Assembly: GCF_021028955.1 (NCBI RefSeq)
Contig: NZ_JAIWPE010000053.1
Span: 117,901-181,900, forward strand
Direction: 5' to 3'
Length of the DNA: 64,000 nucleotides
Origin: Salipaludibacillus sp. CUR1
GTDB lineage: Bacteria; Bacillota; Bacilli; Bacillales; Salisediminibacteriaceae
Part shown: in pieces, positions 25,013-33,495 of the stretch
How the letters are laid out: each line of letters starts with the position of its first letter
Position numbering within the stretch: the stretch's first letter is position 1
The notes under the pieces: model-generated
Database searches by the model: none
What the model was told of the DNA's origin: nothing
Seen by the model: the letters and a program-made list of their open reading frames with translations, nothing else
Position numbers and translations under genes: made by a program

Positions 25013-25297
25013 ATGAGAAAATCACTTGTTTTTGGATCATTAATTTCAGCTGGCGGCGCCATACTGGCAACCTCAGCTTATAAAAAGAGACAAAAAGGTA
25101 AGTTCCGTGAAGACCTGGATATGCAAAACAAAGAAAAGCTGGATGAAATGGAAAGCGCAGATGCGGATCAGGTACCTGAAGAAAGAGGGCTGACACAACT
25201 GGACGCCATTCATAAAAATGACTGGGGTAACAACGGTTTTCCACAAACGCATGAAGGCATGAGAGAACTCGAGGAAGAAGGTAAGAAAGAAAATTAA
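25013..25297 (+). CDS. Small protein with N-terminal membrane anchor
   Basis: A 94-residue protein. Residues 5-23 form a hydrophobic helix (LVFGSLISAGGAILATSAY), followed by a charged region and the C-terminal block LTQLDAIHKNDWGNNGFPQT. That block seems conserved in small bacillus proteins, though I cannot name the family. The ATG at 25013 follows TGGAGGG; a longer in-frame start lacks a ribosome site. Confidence 0.7.
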   Translation: MRKSLVFGSLISAGGAILATSAYKKRQKGKFREDLDMQNKEKLDEMESADADQVPEERGLTQLDAIHKNDWGNNGFPQTHEGMRELEEEGKKEN

Positions 25298-25332
25298 ATT
25301 TTTTTACAGCGAATCGTATAGATTTTAGTTCA

Positions 25333-25362
25333 AAACAGCTGCCAAACCGGCAGCTGTTTTTT
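25333..25362 (+). terminator. Rho-independent terminator
   Basis: AACAGCTGCC pairs with GGCAGCTGTT and is followed by T residues. Confidence 0.9.
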
Positions 25363-25419
25363 CGTAGTGTGGGTTAAATGAGATTAAGGCATAAGTTACA
25401 CGGTTCAAAATTAGATCGA

Positions 25420-25565
25420 ATCAGCGAAAAAGCGTGTCTATCAGCGAAAATGGGGGTCCAATCGGCGAAAAATAAATTCAATCAGCGAAAATCTGATTCA
25501 ATCAGCGAAAAATCAAATCAATCGGCGATTTTCCCCTTTCAATCAGCTAATTTGAATTATTATAA
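25420..25565. repeat. Array of seven degenerate 20-21 bp ATCAGCG repeats
   Basis: Units start at about 20-21 bp intervals with ATCAGCGAAAA or ATCGGCGAAAA and variable second halves. The last three units match the array at 12497-12559 in order. An 86-codon frame runs through it by chance and encodes an imperfect ISEKxNQ pattern. Array lies downstream of a terminator and upstream of alsT. Confidence 0.85.
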
Positions 25566-25773
25566 TCTGAATTATACTCTTAAAAACAAGCCCGCCTGCA
25601 TCCTTATCAAAAATCTCCCCCAATTTTTAACCATCTAATCAGTTTATTTATACAACGCCATTTCCAGTCCAATTAAAGTTGCCTCCATCAAAAAGTATTT
25701 TATTCTACTAATCCCTTGAAGGAATATTATAAATATGAACAAAATACAAACTTTCTTTCAAGGGGGGAAACAG

Positions 25774-27228
25774 GTGGAAGCGGTTATTAATGGGTTAAAT
25801 GGGGTCTTGTGGAGTACGCCGGTCATTTATATCTGTCTTGGAGTTGGATTACTTTTTTCTATTTTAACGAGATTTGTACAGGTTAGGCACATTAAAGATA
25901 TGGTTATTTTGATGTTTAGAGGCAAAAGCTCTAAAGCAGGAATTTCATCGTTTCAGGCATTATCTATTGCTTTATCAGGAAGAGTAGGGACAGGTAATAT
26001 TGCCGGAACCGCAACAGCAATCGCATTCGGCGGACCGGGGGCCGTGTTCTGGATGTGGATGATTGCCTTTATTGGTGCCTCAAGCGCCTTCATCGAATCA
26101 ACGTTGGCTCAGATTTACAAAGTCAAACAGGATGGAGAGTACCGAGGGGGCCCGGCTTACTATATTGAAAAGGGCTTAGGCTGGAAATGGTTTGCTGTTC
26201 TGTTTGCATTCTCCGCTCTCGTGGCCATGAGTTTATTAATGCCGGGTATCCAGTCAAATTCCATCGCAGGAGGTTTGGACAACGCTTTCGGCATCAGCCC
26301 AACCGTTACCGCCATTATTCTCGTGGCTATAATCGGAACGATTATTTTTGGAGGGGTCAAGCGGATCGCCAGGGTTGCACAGTATGCTGTTCCATTTATG
26401 GCGCTCGGTTATATTCTTCTGTCCCTCGTGATTGTGGGGATGAATATTGGCGAGCTGCCAGCTGTTCTGTCTTTAATTTTTAGCAGCGCGTTTGGCTTGG
26501 ACTCCGCCTTTGGAGGGATTGTGGGAGCCGCGATTGCCTGGGGCGTTAAACGGGGGATCTTCTCAAACGAAGCCGGCCAGGGAACAGGCCCGCATGCGGC
26601 AGCTGCAGCGGAAGTGTCCCACCCTGCGAAACAAGGGCTGGTCCAGTCATTCTCAGTATATATCGATACACTCTTCGTATGTTCTGCGACTGCTTTCATG
26701 ATTTTATTTACCGGCATGTACAATACTCAGACACCGGACGGCACGTATCTTACAAAAAATCTCGACGGGGTAGAGGCAGGTCCTGGGTATACACAGGCAG
26801 CTATTGAATCTGTCCTGCCGGGATTTGGAGCGGGGTTTGTCGGCGTTGCCCTGTTCTTCTTCGCCTTTACTACCATCATGGCTTATTACTATATCGCTGA
26901 AACGAACATTGCTTATTTAACAAAGGGAAAAAACAGCAGGCTGCCGATGTTTGCAGTAAAGGTCGTCCTGCTTGCAGCCACTTTCTATGGAGCGGTCAAA
27001 ACGGCGAATCTAGCATGGGCTCTCGGGGATATCGGGTTAGGCCTGATGGTCTGGCTCAACCTGATTGCGATTCTTCTTCTCGCAAGGCCAGCGTTAAAAG
27101 CCTTGAAAGATTACGAGCAGCAAAAGAAAAATGGGATCGATCCTGTTTTTGACCCGCGTAAACTTGGTATCAAAAATGCGGACTACTGGGAAAGGGAATA
27201 TGAGAAGGATAAAACGAACGACAAATAG
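25774..27228 (+). CDS. alsT: Sodium:alanine/glycine symporter, AGCS family
   Basis: A 484-residue transporter that takes up alanine or glycine with Na+. Landmarks include NGLNGVLWSTPVIYICLGVG at the start, SGRVGTGNIAGTATAIAFGG, GGPAYYIEKGLGWKW, KRGIFSNEAGQGTGPHAAA, and about eleven membrane helices. The GTG at 25774 has AAGGGGGG upstream and yields the usual AGCS start; an ATG 13 codons earlier (25735) with a weaker GAAGGAA is the alternative. A single gene with its own terminator. Confidence 0.9.
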   Translation: MEAVINGLNGVLWSTPVIYICLGVGLLFSILTRFVQVRHIKDMVILMFRGKSSKAGISSFQALSIALSGRVGTGNIAGTATAIAFGGPGAVFWMWMIAFIGASSAFIESTLAQIYKVKQDGEYRGGPAYYIEKGLGWKWFAVLFAFSALVAMSLLMPGIQSNSIAGGLDNAFGISPTVTAIILVAIIGTIIFGGVKRIARVAQYAVPFMALGYILLSLVIVGMNIGELPAVLSLIFSSAFGLDSAFGGIVGAAIAWGVKRGIFSNEAGQGTGPHAAAAAEVSHPAKQGLVQSFSVYIDTLFVCSATAFMILFTGMYNTQTPDGTYLTKNLDGVEAGPGYTQAAIESVLPGFGAGFVGVALFFFAFTTIMAYYYIAETNIAYLTKGKNSRLPMFAVKVVLLAATFYGAVKTANLAWALGDIGLGLMVWLNLIAILLLARPALKALKDYEQQKKNGIDPVFDPRKLGIKNADYWEREYEKDKTNDK

Positions 27229-27656
27229 GATTTGCATGGGAGATCAGCATGTGCAGGGAATTCCCTGCACATGTTTTTATGAAGCTGCTAATAAATACTT
27301 ATAAGGAAGAGGAAAAGGCGACCTTTCAGAAAAAGCGCGAGTAATTGTTTCCACTCATCAGCTCTTTTTAAAAAATTGCTCTCTATAAAGAATGCTGCGA
27401 AATAGGCATAACACCTCAGAAAAAGAGAACTCTCTGCTCACATAACAGGGAGTTCTCTTCAGTTACATTCTTTTTTAATCAGTATTTGTGATGACTTTTA
27501 TTTTACCTTTATCAAATTAGCAGCTCTTTGAATAAACCAAAGTGGTATGATAAAAGATGATAAAAAATCCTCTGTAAATACTTGGTTCTTAAACTACATA
27601 CTTAGTGGACTTTCCAGTTTAACTTATAAGCATATATAGAAAAGAGTGAACGCGGC
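27229..27656. other. Intergenic stretch between alsT and the AarF gene
   Basis: Besides the alsT terminator it holds an inverted repeat at 27423-27463 (AAGAGAACTCTCTG with CAGGGAGTTCTCTT) without an immediate T run. No gene is seen. Confidence 0.6.
27248..27278 (+). terminator. Terminator of alsT
   Basis: CATGTGCAGGGAA pairs perfectly with TTCCCTGCACATG, then five T. Confidence 0.93.
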
Positions 27657-29276
27657 ATGAAAACAACCAATAAACTTCGTCGAATGGTAAAAATCCTATC
27701 CATGGCGCTTATGATCTTTCTTCAGATATACTGGTACAAATTTCGGAAAAAGCCGGAGAAAGACTGGGACATGCTCTGGGTGAAAATAGGAAAAAGCTTT
27801 AGAGATACCTTATTTGAATTGGAAGGATTACTTATTAAAATCGGACAACTCTTAAGTATTCGGGCTGACCTGCTGCCTCATGGTTTTATAAGCCAAATTC
27901 AGGATCTGACAGATAATGTCCCGCCATCAGACTGGGAAGAGATCCAGAACATACTTGAAGGGGAGTGGGAAGAGCCAATTGAGCATTACTTTGATTATGT
28001 CGATCAAAAGGCTGTCGCTTCGGCATCCATTGGCGAAGTGTATAAAGGGGTATTAAAAAATGGAAAAGAAGTGGCGATTAAAGTACAACGGCCGAATATT
28101 CAATCGATCATAAACACGGATTTCAGGACTTTAGGAATAATAATCTGGTTTGCCGACCATTTTATCCCTCTTCCAAAAGGTTTTATCAATTTGAAAGTTT
28201 TGTTTAAAGAACTGAAGCAAGTCATTGAACGGGAAGTTGATTTTTCTTTGGAAAAGAATACGCTCCTCTTTTTTAAAGAACGATTTAAAAATGAAGACAG
28301 TATGGTTATCCCGGATGTGTATTCGGACATAAGCACGTCCAGAGTGCTTGTGATGGAGTGGGTAGACGGAATAAGGCTGACAGATGAGTCAGGCTTGGAT
28401 CAACTGGAGGTTAGCAGGGAAGAGCTGGCCCATAAACTTATCGAACTGTTTCTGCCACAGTGGCTTGAGCCTGGCACATTTCATGCTGACCCGCATACAG
28501 GCAATGTCCTCGTCTCGAAAGAAGGTAAAATAATATTACTCGATTTTGGAATGACTGCGGAAATTTCTAAAAGGGATGCTTCAGAGTTTCAAGGTTTGAT
28601 TGAAAGTCTCCTTTCAAAAAATTATGCGAGGGCAGTAGAATGCTTAATGAATTTAGGGTTTTTGCTTCCAGAGGCTGATGCCAGCACGATGGAACGGTTA
28701 CTCGCTGAACTGATGTCATTTAAACCGCAGCAACTGAAAGAAATGGATATTATGGCTTTAAAACTGGAAATGAATGATCTGATCCAGGCACTGCCTATTC
28801 AAGTCCCGACAAGGTTTGTCTTTTTAGGGCGATCCGTTGTGACTATGGAAGGGATCCTTCGCGGCCTGGCCACTGAGAAGGAACTTGCTGAGATTCTTAA
28901 ACCTGTCTTTTTAGACTGGTTACAGAAACAAGGAAATAACAAATGGTCATTTCTCTGGTATTGGCTGCAGTCCCAGCCGTTGTTTAAAATCATACATTCT
29001 TTTACGGAATTCTTTAAATTGCCGCAGAAATTAGAGGATATTAAGGAGAACGAGCAGCGAAGGCATTTCCAGTTTACTATATATGAAAATTATAAAAAGC
29101 AGATGTTTCAACTGACTATAGCCGGTCTAGGGGGAGTTGCCTTTGGTATTTACACCGATCATCAGCTTATATTACAACTATCAGCCGGCACAACCATTGT
29201 CTCTGCATTAGGCTACGTAATCTTTGGCTATAAACTGAAAAAATGGCTGAAATATATGCATAAAAAACGGAGGTAA
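27657..29276 (+). CDS. ABC1/AarF/UbiB atypical kinase family protein
   Basis: A 539-residue UbiB-family protein. The KxGQ motif is IKIGQLLSIRADLLP (about residue 60), the alanine-rich loop AVASASIGEVYKG, the ATP-site Lys VAIKVQRP, the catalytic loop FHADPHTGNVLV and the metal loop LLDFGMT. The C-terminal region has two hydrophobic helices (AGLGGVAFGIYTD and TTIVSALGYVIFGY) that may anchor it in the membrane. Relatives in quinone-making bacteria support lipid or quinone metabolism; in bacilli the role is unclear. A weak GAGTGAAC site precedes the ATG. Confidence 0.88.
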   Translation: MKTTNKLRRMVKILSMALMIFLQIYWYKFRKKPEKDWDMLWVKIGKSFRDTLFELEGLLIKIGQLLSIRADLLPHGFISQIQDLTDNVPPSDWEEIQNILEGEWEEPIEHYFDYVDQKAVASASIGEVYKGVLKNGKEVAIKVQRPNIQSIINTDFRTLGIIIWFADHFIPLPKGFINLKVLFKELKQVIEREVDFSLEKNTLLFFKERFKNEDSMVIPDVYSDISTSRVLVMEWVDGIRLTDESGLDQLEVSREELAHKLIELFLPQWLEPGTFHADPHTGNVLVSKEGKIILLDFGMTAEISKRDASEFQGLIESLLSKNYARAVECLMNLGFLLPEADASTMERLLAELMSFKPQQLKEMDIMALKLEMNDLIQALPIQVPTRFVFLGRSVVTMEGILRGLATEKELAEILKPVFLDWLQKQGNNKWSFLWYWLQSQPLFKIIHSFTEFFKLPQKLEDIKENEQRRHFQFTIYENYKKQMFQLTIAGLGGVAFGIYTDHQLILQLSAGTTIVSALGYVIFGYKLKKWLKYMHKKRR

Positions 29277-29316
29277 TGTAGACCTGGTGTAATTTGAAGA
29301 GACAGCCAGCTACTGG

Positions 29317-29352
29317 AAAAAGCCAACTATTTATTTAGTCGGCTTTTTCTTT
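29317..29352. terminator. Terminator after the AarF gene
   Basis: AAAAAGCC and GGCTTTTT arms flank an ACT...AGT inner pair; T and A runs make it usable from both strands. Confidence 0.82.
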
Positions 29353-29406
29353 TAGGTTATTTTCAAGGGACGGGAGTGCGATGAACATTTTTTTCTGCCT
29401 GTAATT

Positions 29407-31206
29407 TTACATCAGAAGTTTTTTATGGTTGTGGTCTATTTTAATCGCATAGTAAATTTGGATAGCCAGCTGATATTGAAATCTTCCTGTGCCGGATTTC
29501 AAGTCAGTATGGCAAATGTTTTCAATTCTTTCCAGGCGGTAGCGGAGACCGGCGATCGACAGGTGGAGGTCATTCGCTGTGTCTTGTAAATTTCCATTGT
29601 GGTCGAGGTAGGATTTAAGCGTCATGATAAACTTTGATTGGTTTGTCTTGTCATATTCAACAAGCTTTCCAATAATTTTTCGGTAAAAAAGAATCAGCTC
29701 TTCCTGATCGGTGCCTTTAAGAAGCATCATCACATGTTCTAAGTTATCAAAATAAGAAATCCGGCTTGATTGAGGGTGGGCGAGGTGAATAAAATCACTG
29801 ATTTTACAGGCATCCAGATAACTTTTTGCAAGGATCCGGAGGCTTTCAGCTTTCCGTCCCACGCCAATGTAAAATTTCAATGCCGGGAAATTGTCTTGCA
29901 ACAGCCGGTGGATGTCTTCTGAAATAGCGTTTGGAGCTTCTGCCTCTTCCCCTGATAGAATGATTAGAATGTAGGCTCCCTTTGAAAAAACATCTTTCTC
30001 TTCATAAGCTTTATCAAGCAGCTTCAATATTTCAGCGCATTGTGTGTCAGGATTTACTTTGACTGATAACATACGGTTCAGGGATTCAGGGTGAAAGTTA
30101 AATAAGTAAGATCGTTTTTCAAAAGCTTCGGAATCAGGGTTTTGAAGCATTTCTTCAAAAAAGTTTTCTTTCTTTTTCCAAAGGGTATGGGTTAATTTCC
30201 ACTGGTGGAACATTTGGATAGTCATCACACTCAGGGCACGTTTAATAATAAGCTGTTCTTTGCTTGTTAATTTGTCCCGGCTAACGACCACCATCCGTCC
30301 TAAGTTCACATGGTTTGCGCGGATGGGGAAGGTGGCGATCCCGTTCTGCTGCTCGGCCGTATAGGAGAAATCATTGGTCCAGCTGCGGTAGATGAGTCTA
30401 TGTTCATCAGTTATAAAAACACTTTCAACGATTTTATTGTAATAATCAATAATAATACTTTTATCGAGCACACTTGCCACATAACGGATAGTTTCAGAAA
30501 GATCTTTATCTTCAAGGGACATATTAGTCAGCTTCTGCTGTATTTGATCCGACTCGATTATATTTTTGTTGACTTCACGGATTTCATGGTAGGCGCGGTC
30601 CAGTTCGGTGATCAGTGAATCAGCTTTGTAATACCTCATAAGTTCGTTAAACTTGTTTTCGTCCAGATCCTTTGTTTTACCTGTGAATTTGCAATAGGGA
30701 TCGCCTTTCCCGCTGCATTTATCCTCATAAACAATGACTTCCTTGCCAAAGGTGCTTGTCAGGTAGCCGCTTGCATAACCGGTAAGAGTCCAGCAGATAC
30801 TCTCCTTTTCCAAACCGAAATGGTGTATATGTTCCACTGCTTCGAAAGAGTTTCTCCAATATCCGGTGAAATGAAGGGAGTCGCCGGTAATTTCCAGATG
30901 GTCAGGTTCCACACTGACTACCCCTTCCAGTGTATGGAGCGCAGGGCCTGCGAGCATCAGTTCTCTCACATTATCCCAGTTATATTTTGCTTTAATACTT
31001 TCCCCGTCATTCTGTCCCCAAGCCCAGCCGTACCTCATTAAAAACCCCTTGGCCCGCTCCATACCAAGTGTCCTGATTAAATCTTTCCGAAGGATTCCAA
31101 GAGCTTTTACAGAGACCAGGGCAATTCGTTCACGGTTAAAAAAGATCGTGCCTGTCCGGGGATTAATATCGATCAGTTTTTCAAATTGTAAGTGGTGAGC
31201 TTTCAT
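29407..31206 (-). CDS. XylR_N-V4R-PucR aromatic-sensing transcriptional regulator
   Basis: A 599-residue regulator. Residues about 5-95 resemble the activator-of-aromatic-catabolism domain (MRYGWAWGQNDGE is typical), residues about 130-190 the V4R domain with YEDKCSGKGDPYCKF, where cysteines bind zinc. In XylR/DmpR these sense phenols and drive a sigma-54 AAA+ domain. Here the rest is a central GAF/CdaR-like part and a PucR helix-turn-helix (TLKSYLDHNGNLQDTANDLH, then RYRLERIE). The ATG at 31206 follows AAAGGGG. It is the best candidate to control the aromatic operon or tpl, although it lies 17 kb and 22 kb away. Confidence 0.88.
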   Translation of the reverse strand: MKAHHLQFEKLIDINPRTGTIFFNRERIALVSVKALGILRKDLIRTLGMERAKGFLMRYGWAWGQNDGESIKAKYNWDNVRELMLAGPALHTLEGVVSVEPDHLEITGDSLHFTGYWRNSFEAVEHIHHFGLEKESICWTLTGYASGYLTSTFGKEVIVYEDKCSGKGDPYCKFTGKTKDLDENKFNELMRYYKADSLITELDRAYHEIREVNKNIIESDQIQQKLTNMSLEDKDLSETIRYVASVLDKSIIIDYYNKIVESVFITDEHRLIYRSWTNDFSYTAEQQNGIATFPIRANHVNLGRMVVVSRDKLTSKEQLIIKRALSVMTIQMFHQWKLTHTLWKKKENFFEEMLQNPDSEAFEKRSYLFNFHPESLNRMLSVKVNPDTQCAEILKLLDKAYEEKDVFSKGAYILIILSGEEAEAPNAISEDIHRLLQDNFPALKFYIGVGRKAESLRILAKSYLDACKISDFIHLAHPQSSRISYFDNLEHVMMLLKGTDQEELILFYRKIIGKLVEYDKTNQSKFIMTLKSYLDHNGNLQDTANDLHLSIAGLRYRLERIENICHTDLKSGTGRFQYQLAIQIYYAIKIDHNHKKLLM

Positions 31207-31495
31207 TGGAAACCCCTTTCTCAAATAGTGTAGAAGATTGGTGCCTGTCTGGTGATCTTAGGTGAGAGGGAGAGTTTCGTCGGTACAAAGTGATTAAATA
31301 AATGTTCTTTTCAAAAAGTAGAAGGGTGGGAGGGGGTAAGCTGTTCATCCAGCATCGTCTCCGCCTTCAAGTTTCTTCTTTACGGCTCAGTTTGTGTGTG
31401 GCCCTCTATGAATTTCTTTCGGAAAGCAGCAAAACCCTGCTCACATACAAAAGTGTTTATAAAGTTACAAAAAGGAACAAAAACTTTAATACTTT
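31207..31495. other. Upstream region of the XylR_N-PucR gene
   Basis: No gene is visible. The region should hold the regulator's promoter on the minus strand but no clear -35/-10 pair stands out. Confidence 0.4.
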
Positions 31496-31547
31496 GGGGT
31501 CTGTCCCCCAGCGCAGTGCAACGTTAAAGCGCTGGGGGACAGACCCC
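31496..31547. repeat. GGGGTCTGTCCCC palindromic repeat, copy 1
   Basis: GGGGTCTGTCCCCCAGCGC is inverted as GCGCTGGGGGACAGACCCC around a 14 bp centre (AGTGCAACGTTAAA). A T run follows on the plus strand. Confidence 0.92.
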
Positions 31548-31558
31548 TTTTTTAAAAC

Positions 31559-31594
31559 AAAACGGCTTGCGCCTATTTCATCGCAAACCGTTTT
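31559..31594 (-). terminator. Terminator of the MFS gene
   Basis: AAAACGGTTTGCG pairs with CGCAAGCCGTTTT on the minus strand, followed by GTTTT. Confidence 0.82.
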
Positions 31595-31616
31595 AAAAAT
31601 TATATAGAATTAAAAA

Positions 31617-32915
31617 CTAATTTTTGCGCTGTGTGGACCAGATGACCACGGGAATAAGCAATAGTGAAAGAAGGCCGCCGGCAAGAGAGAGGATTGTAAA
31701 GCTGCTTGCAGCGACGACCATGCCGGATAATGCGCCACCGGCAGCCCCGGAGAGGGCCATTAAGACATCGACTGAGCCCTGGGTTTTTGCACGGGCAGCC
31801 GGTCCGGTTGCATCGATGATCAGGGCTGTGCCGCTGATGAGGCCGAAGTTCCAGCCGAGTCCTAACAAAGCGAGAGCGATGACGAGCATGGTCATTGATT
31901 CTGGTGGAGCGACGCCCCCAGTAACACCTGCAGCCAGCAACGTAACCCCGGCAGCTACAGCCATTTTTGTCCTGCCAACCTTGTCAACAAGGACACCGGT
32001 GACGAGAGAAGGCAGGTACATGGCGGCAATATGAATGCCTATAACCATTCCTACAGCACTTAAACTGTGCCCGGCATGTTCCATATGGACGGGCGTCATC
32101 GTCATGACGGCTACCATTACCATTTGAGTCAAGACCATCACTGTGGCTGCCACGACAATGCCCCGTTTGTTAATTGCAGCCGGGCTGGACGACGCTGATT
32201 CAGACCCGTTTTGATCTTTTTCAACTGTTGCTAAAGCTTTAGCGACGAGGAAAGGATCAGGCCGGAGGAAAATTAAAAGAACCAGCGCTGCAGATATAAA
32301 GGCTGCCGCTGCGAGAATAAAAGGCCCTGCTAACGAAGGAATCCCAAACGATTCTGCAAACCTTCCCATCACTTCAACAAGGTTTGGCCCTGCAACAGCA
32401 CCAAATGTTGTGGCTACCAGGGCGATACTTACGGCCGTGGCACGTTGGGCAGATGTTGCCAAGTCGGTCCCGGCATACCGTGCCTGCAGATTGGTAGCCG
32501 TTCCTGCTCCGTAAATTAAAAGAGAGGCAAAAAGGAGCGGAATATTAACAGTGACAGCTGAAATAATCACTCCAATCGCCCCAACCCCACCGGCAAGGAA
32601 CCCAGAGGCAAGACCTGCCCGGCGTCCAAATCGCTGGGAAAGCCGGCCCACGACAAGGGCAGCGCCTGCAGATCCAAGTGTGAACAAGGCAATCGGCAAT
32701 CCTGCTAAACTTTCTGCTCCCAGCATGTCCTGTGCCAGAAGTGCTCCTACAGTGATTCCGGCCGCAAGACCTGCCCCGCCGAAAAGCTGTGAAATAACAA
32801 CGATAATTAACGTTCGTTTATAGAGCCACCGCTGTTTTTCACGGTTATTAATATAACTTTGAAGCCAGTCTGGCTGGTTCTCATGCTTTTTAGTATTACC
32901 TGATTTTTGTCCCAC
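31617..32915 (-). CDS. MFS transporter
   Basis: A 432-residue major facilitator with about twelve helices and the loop 2-3 signature GRLSQRFGRRAGL. The second-half loop is VLVDKVGRTKM. The N-terminal about 35 residues are hydrophilic and cytoplasmic. The GTG start at 32915 follows AAAGAGGTC. The helices are rich in Ala and Gly, typical of drug or metabolite exporters. The substrate is unknown. Confidence 0.88.
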   Translation of the reverse strand: MGQKSGNTKKHENQPDWLQSYINNREKQRWLYKRTLIIVVISQLFGGAGLAAGITVGALLAQDMLGAESLAGLPIALFTLGSAGAALVVGRLSQRFGRRAGLASGFLAGGVGAIGVIISAVTVNIPLLFASLLIYGAGTATNLQARYAGTDLATSAQRATAVSIALVATTFGAVAGPNLVEVMGRFAESFGIPSLAGPFILAAAAFISAALVLLIFLRPDPFLVAKALATVEKDQNGSESASSSPAAINKRGIVVAATVMVLTQMVMVAVMTMTPVHMEHAGHSLSAVGMVIGIHIAAMYLPSLVTGVLVDKVGRTKMAVAAGVTLLAAGVTGGVAPPESMTMLVIALALLGLGWNFGLISGTALIIDATGPAARAKTQGSVDVLMALSGAAGGALSGMVVAASSFTILSLAGGLLSLLLIPVVIWSTQRKN

Positions 32916-33048
32916 TGCGATGACCTCTTTCTGAAAGATTGCTGTATAAAAAAATAAAGTATGTACGCCATACCCTGGAAGGCATAGTTGACTATGATTA
33001 TACCATTCTATTCAAATGATGACAGAATCCAGGTTTAGGAGTAGATTA

Positions 33049-33100
33049 GGGGTCTGACCCCCAGTGCGGTGCAGCTTTAAAGCGCTGGGGGACAGACCCC
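33049..33100. repeat. GGGGTCTGTCCCC palindromic repeat, copy 2
   Basis: GGGGTCTGACCCCCAGTGC with GCGCTGGGGGACAGACCCC; the left arm has two changes. A T run follows on the plus strand. Confidence 0.9.
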
Positions 33101-33239
33101 TTTTTAGTATTATTTTGCAGATAAACATATTAGAATAAAAAAAAAACCAATTATTGGTATGATACAACTATAATTATCCTTATATACCGCAAAATATTAG
33201 TTTCAGGAGGAACTCTACACAAAAGTAAGGGGGGAAGGT

Positions 33240-33491
33240 ATGGACTTTCATGCTTATTTAGTTAACAGACATAAATTTGTTAGTAAAACAAGGGAAATAA
33301 ATGAGGTATCAGCAAGCCAGTACGATAACCGGTTAAGCAACATGAGAAAAAAAGAGATCTATAATGGAGAATTACACATAACCCCGCGAATGAGAGAGCT
33401 AATCAATCAAGCCTATGCTAATAAAACGGGCGAATATGAGCGCACACTCAAGTATTTCATTGAATATAAAAATTTTCTGAAAGGGATGTGA
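33240..33491 (+). CDS. Small partner protein of nuclease-like gene
   Basis: An 83-residue helical, basic protein (MDFHAYLVNRHKFVSKTREI start). The pattern of helices with ASQYDNRLSNMRKKEIYNGE and RTLKYFIEYKNFLKGM recalls the SAM-like core-binding domain of phage integrases without a catalytic domain. GGGGGGAAGG precedes the ATG and a TATAAT lies at 33168-33173. It ends 4 bp before the nuclease-like gene, so they are one unit. It could bind DNA or the partner protein. No known family. Confidence 0.72.
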   Translation: MDFHAYLVNRHKFVSKTREINEVSASQYDNRLSNMRKKEIYNGELHITPRMRELINQAYANKTGEYERTLKYFIEYKNFLKGM

Positions 33492-33495
33492 CTCT

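Noticed and set aside
25420..25565. CRISPR array
   Set aside because: Units are 20-21 bp, degenerate, without unique spacers of constant length, and no cas genes are present.
25378..25638. 86-codon frame with an ISEK-type repeat
   Set aside because: It is produced by the 20-21 bp non-coding array; no ribosome site, and the same repeats occur at 12497 out of any frame.
31496..31547. Insertion-sequence end or transposon footprint at the GGGGTCTG repeats
   Set aside because: No transposase, no target duplication that I can see, and copies are only about 52 bp palindromes.
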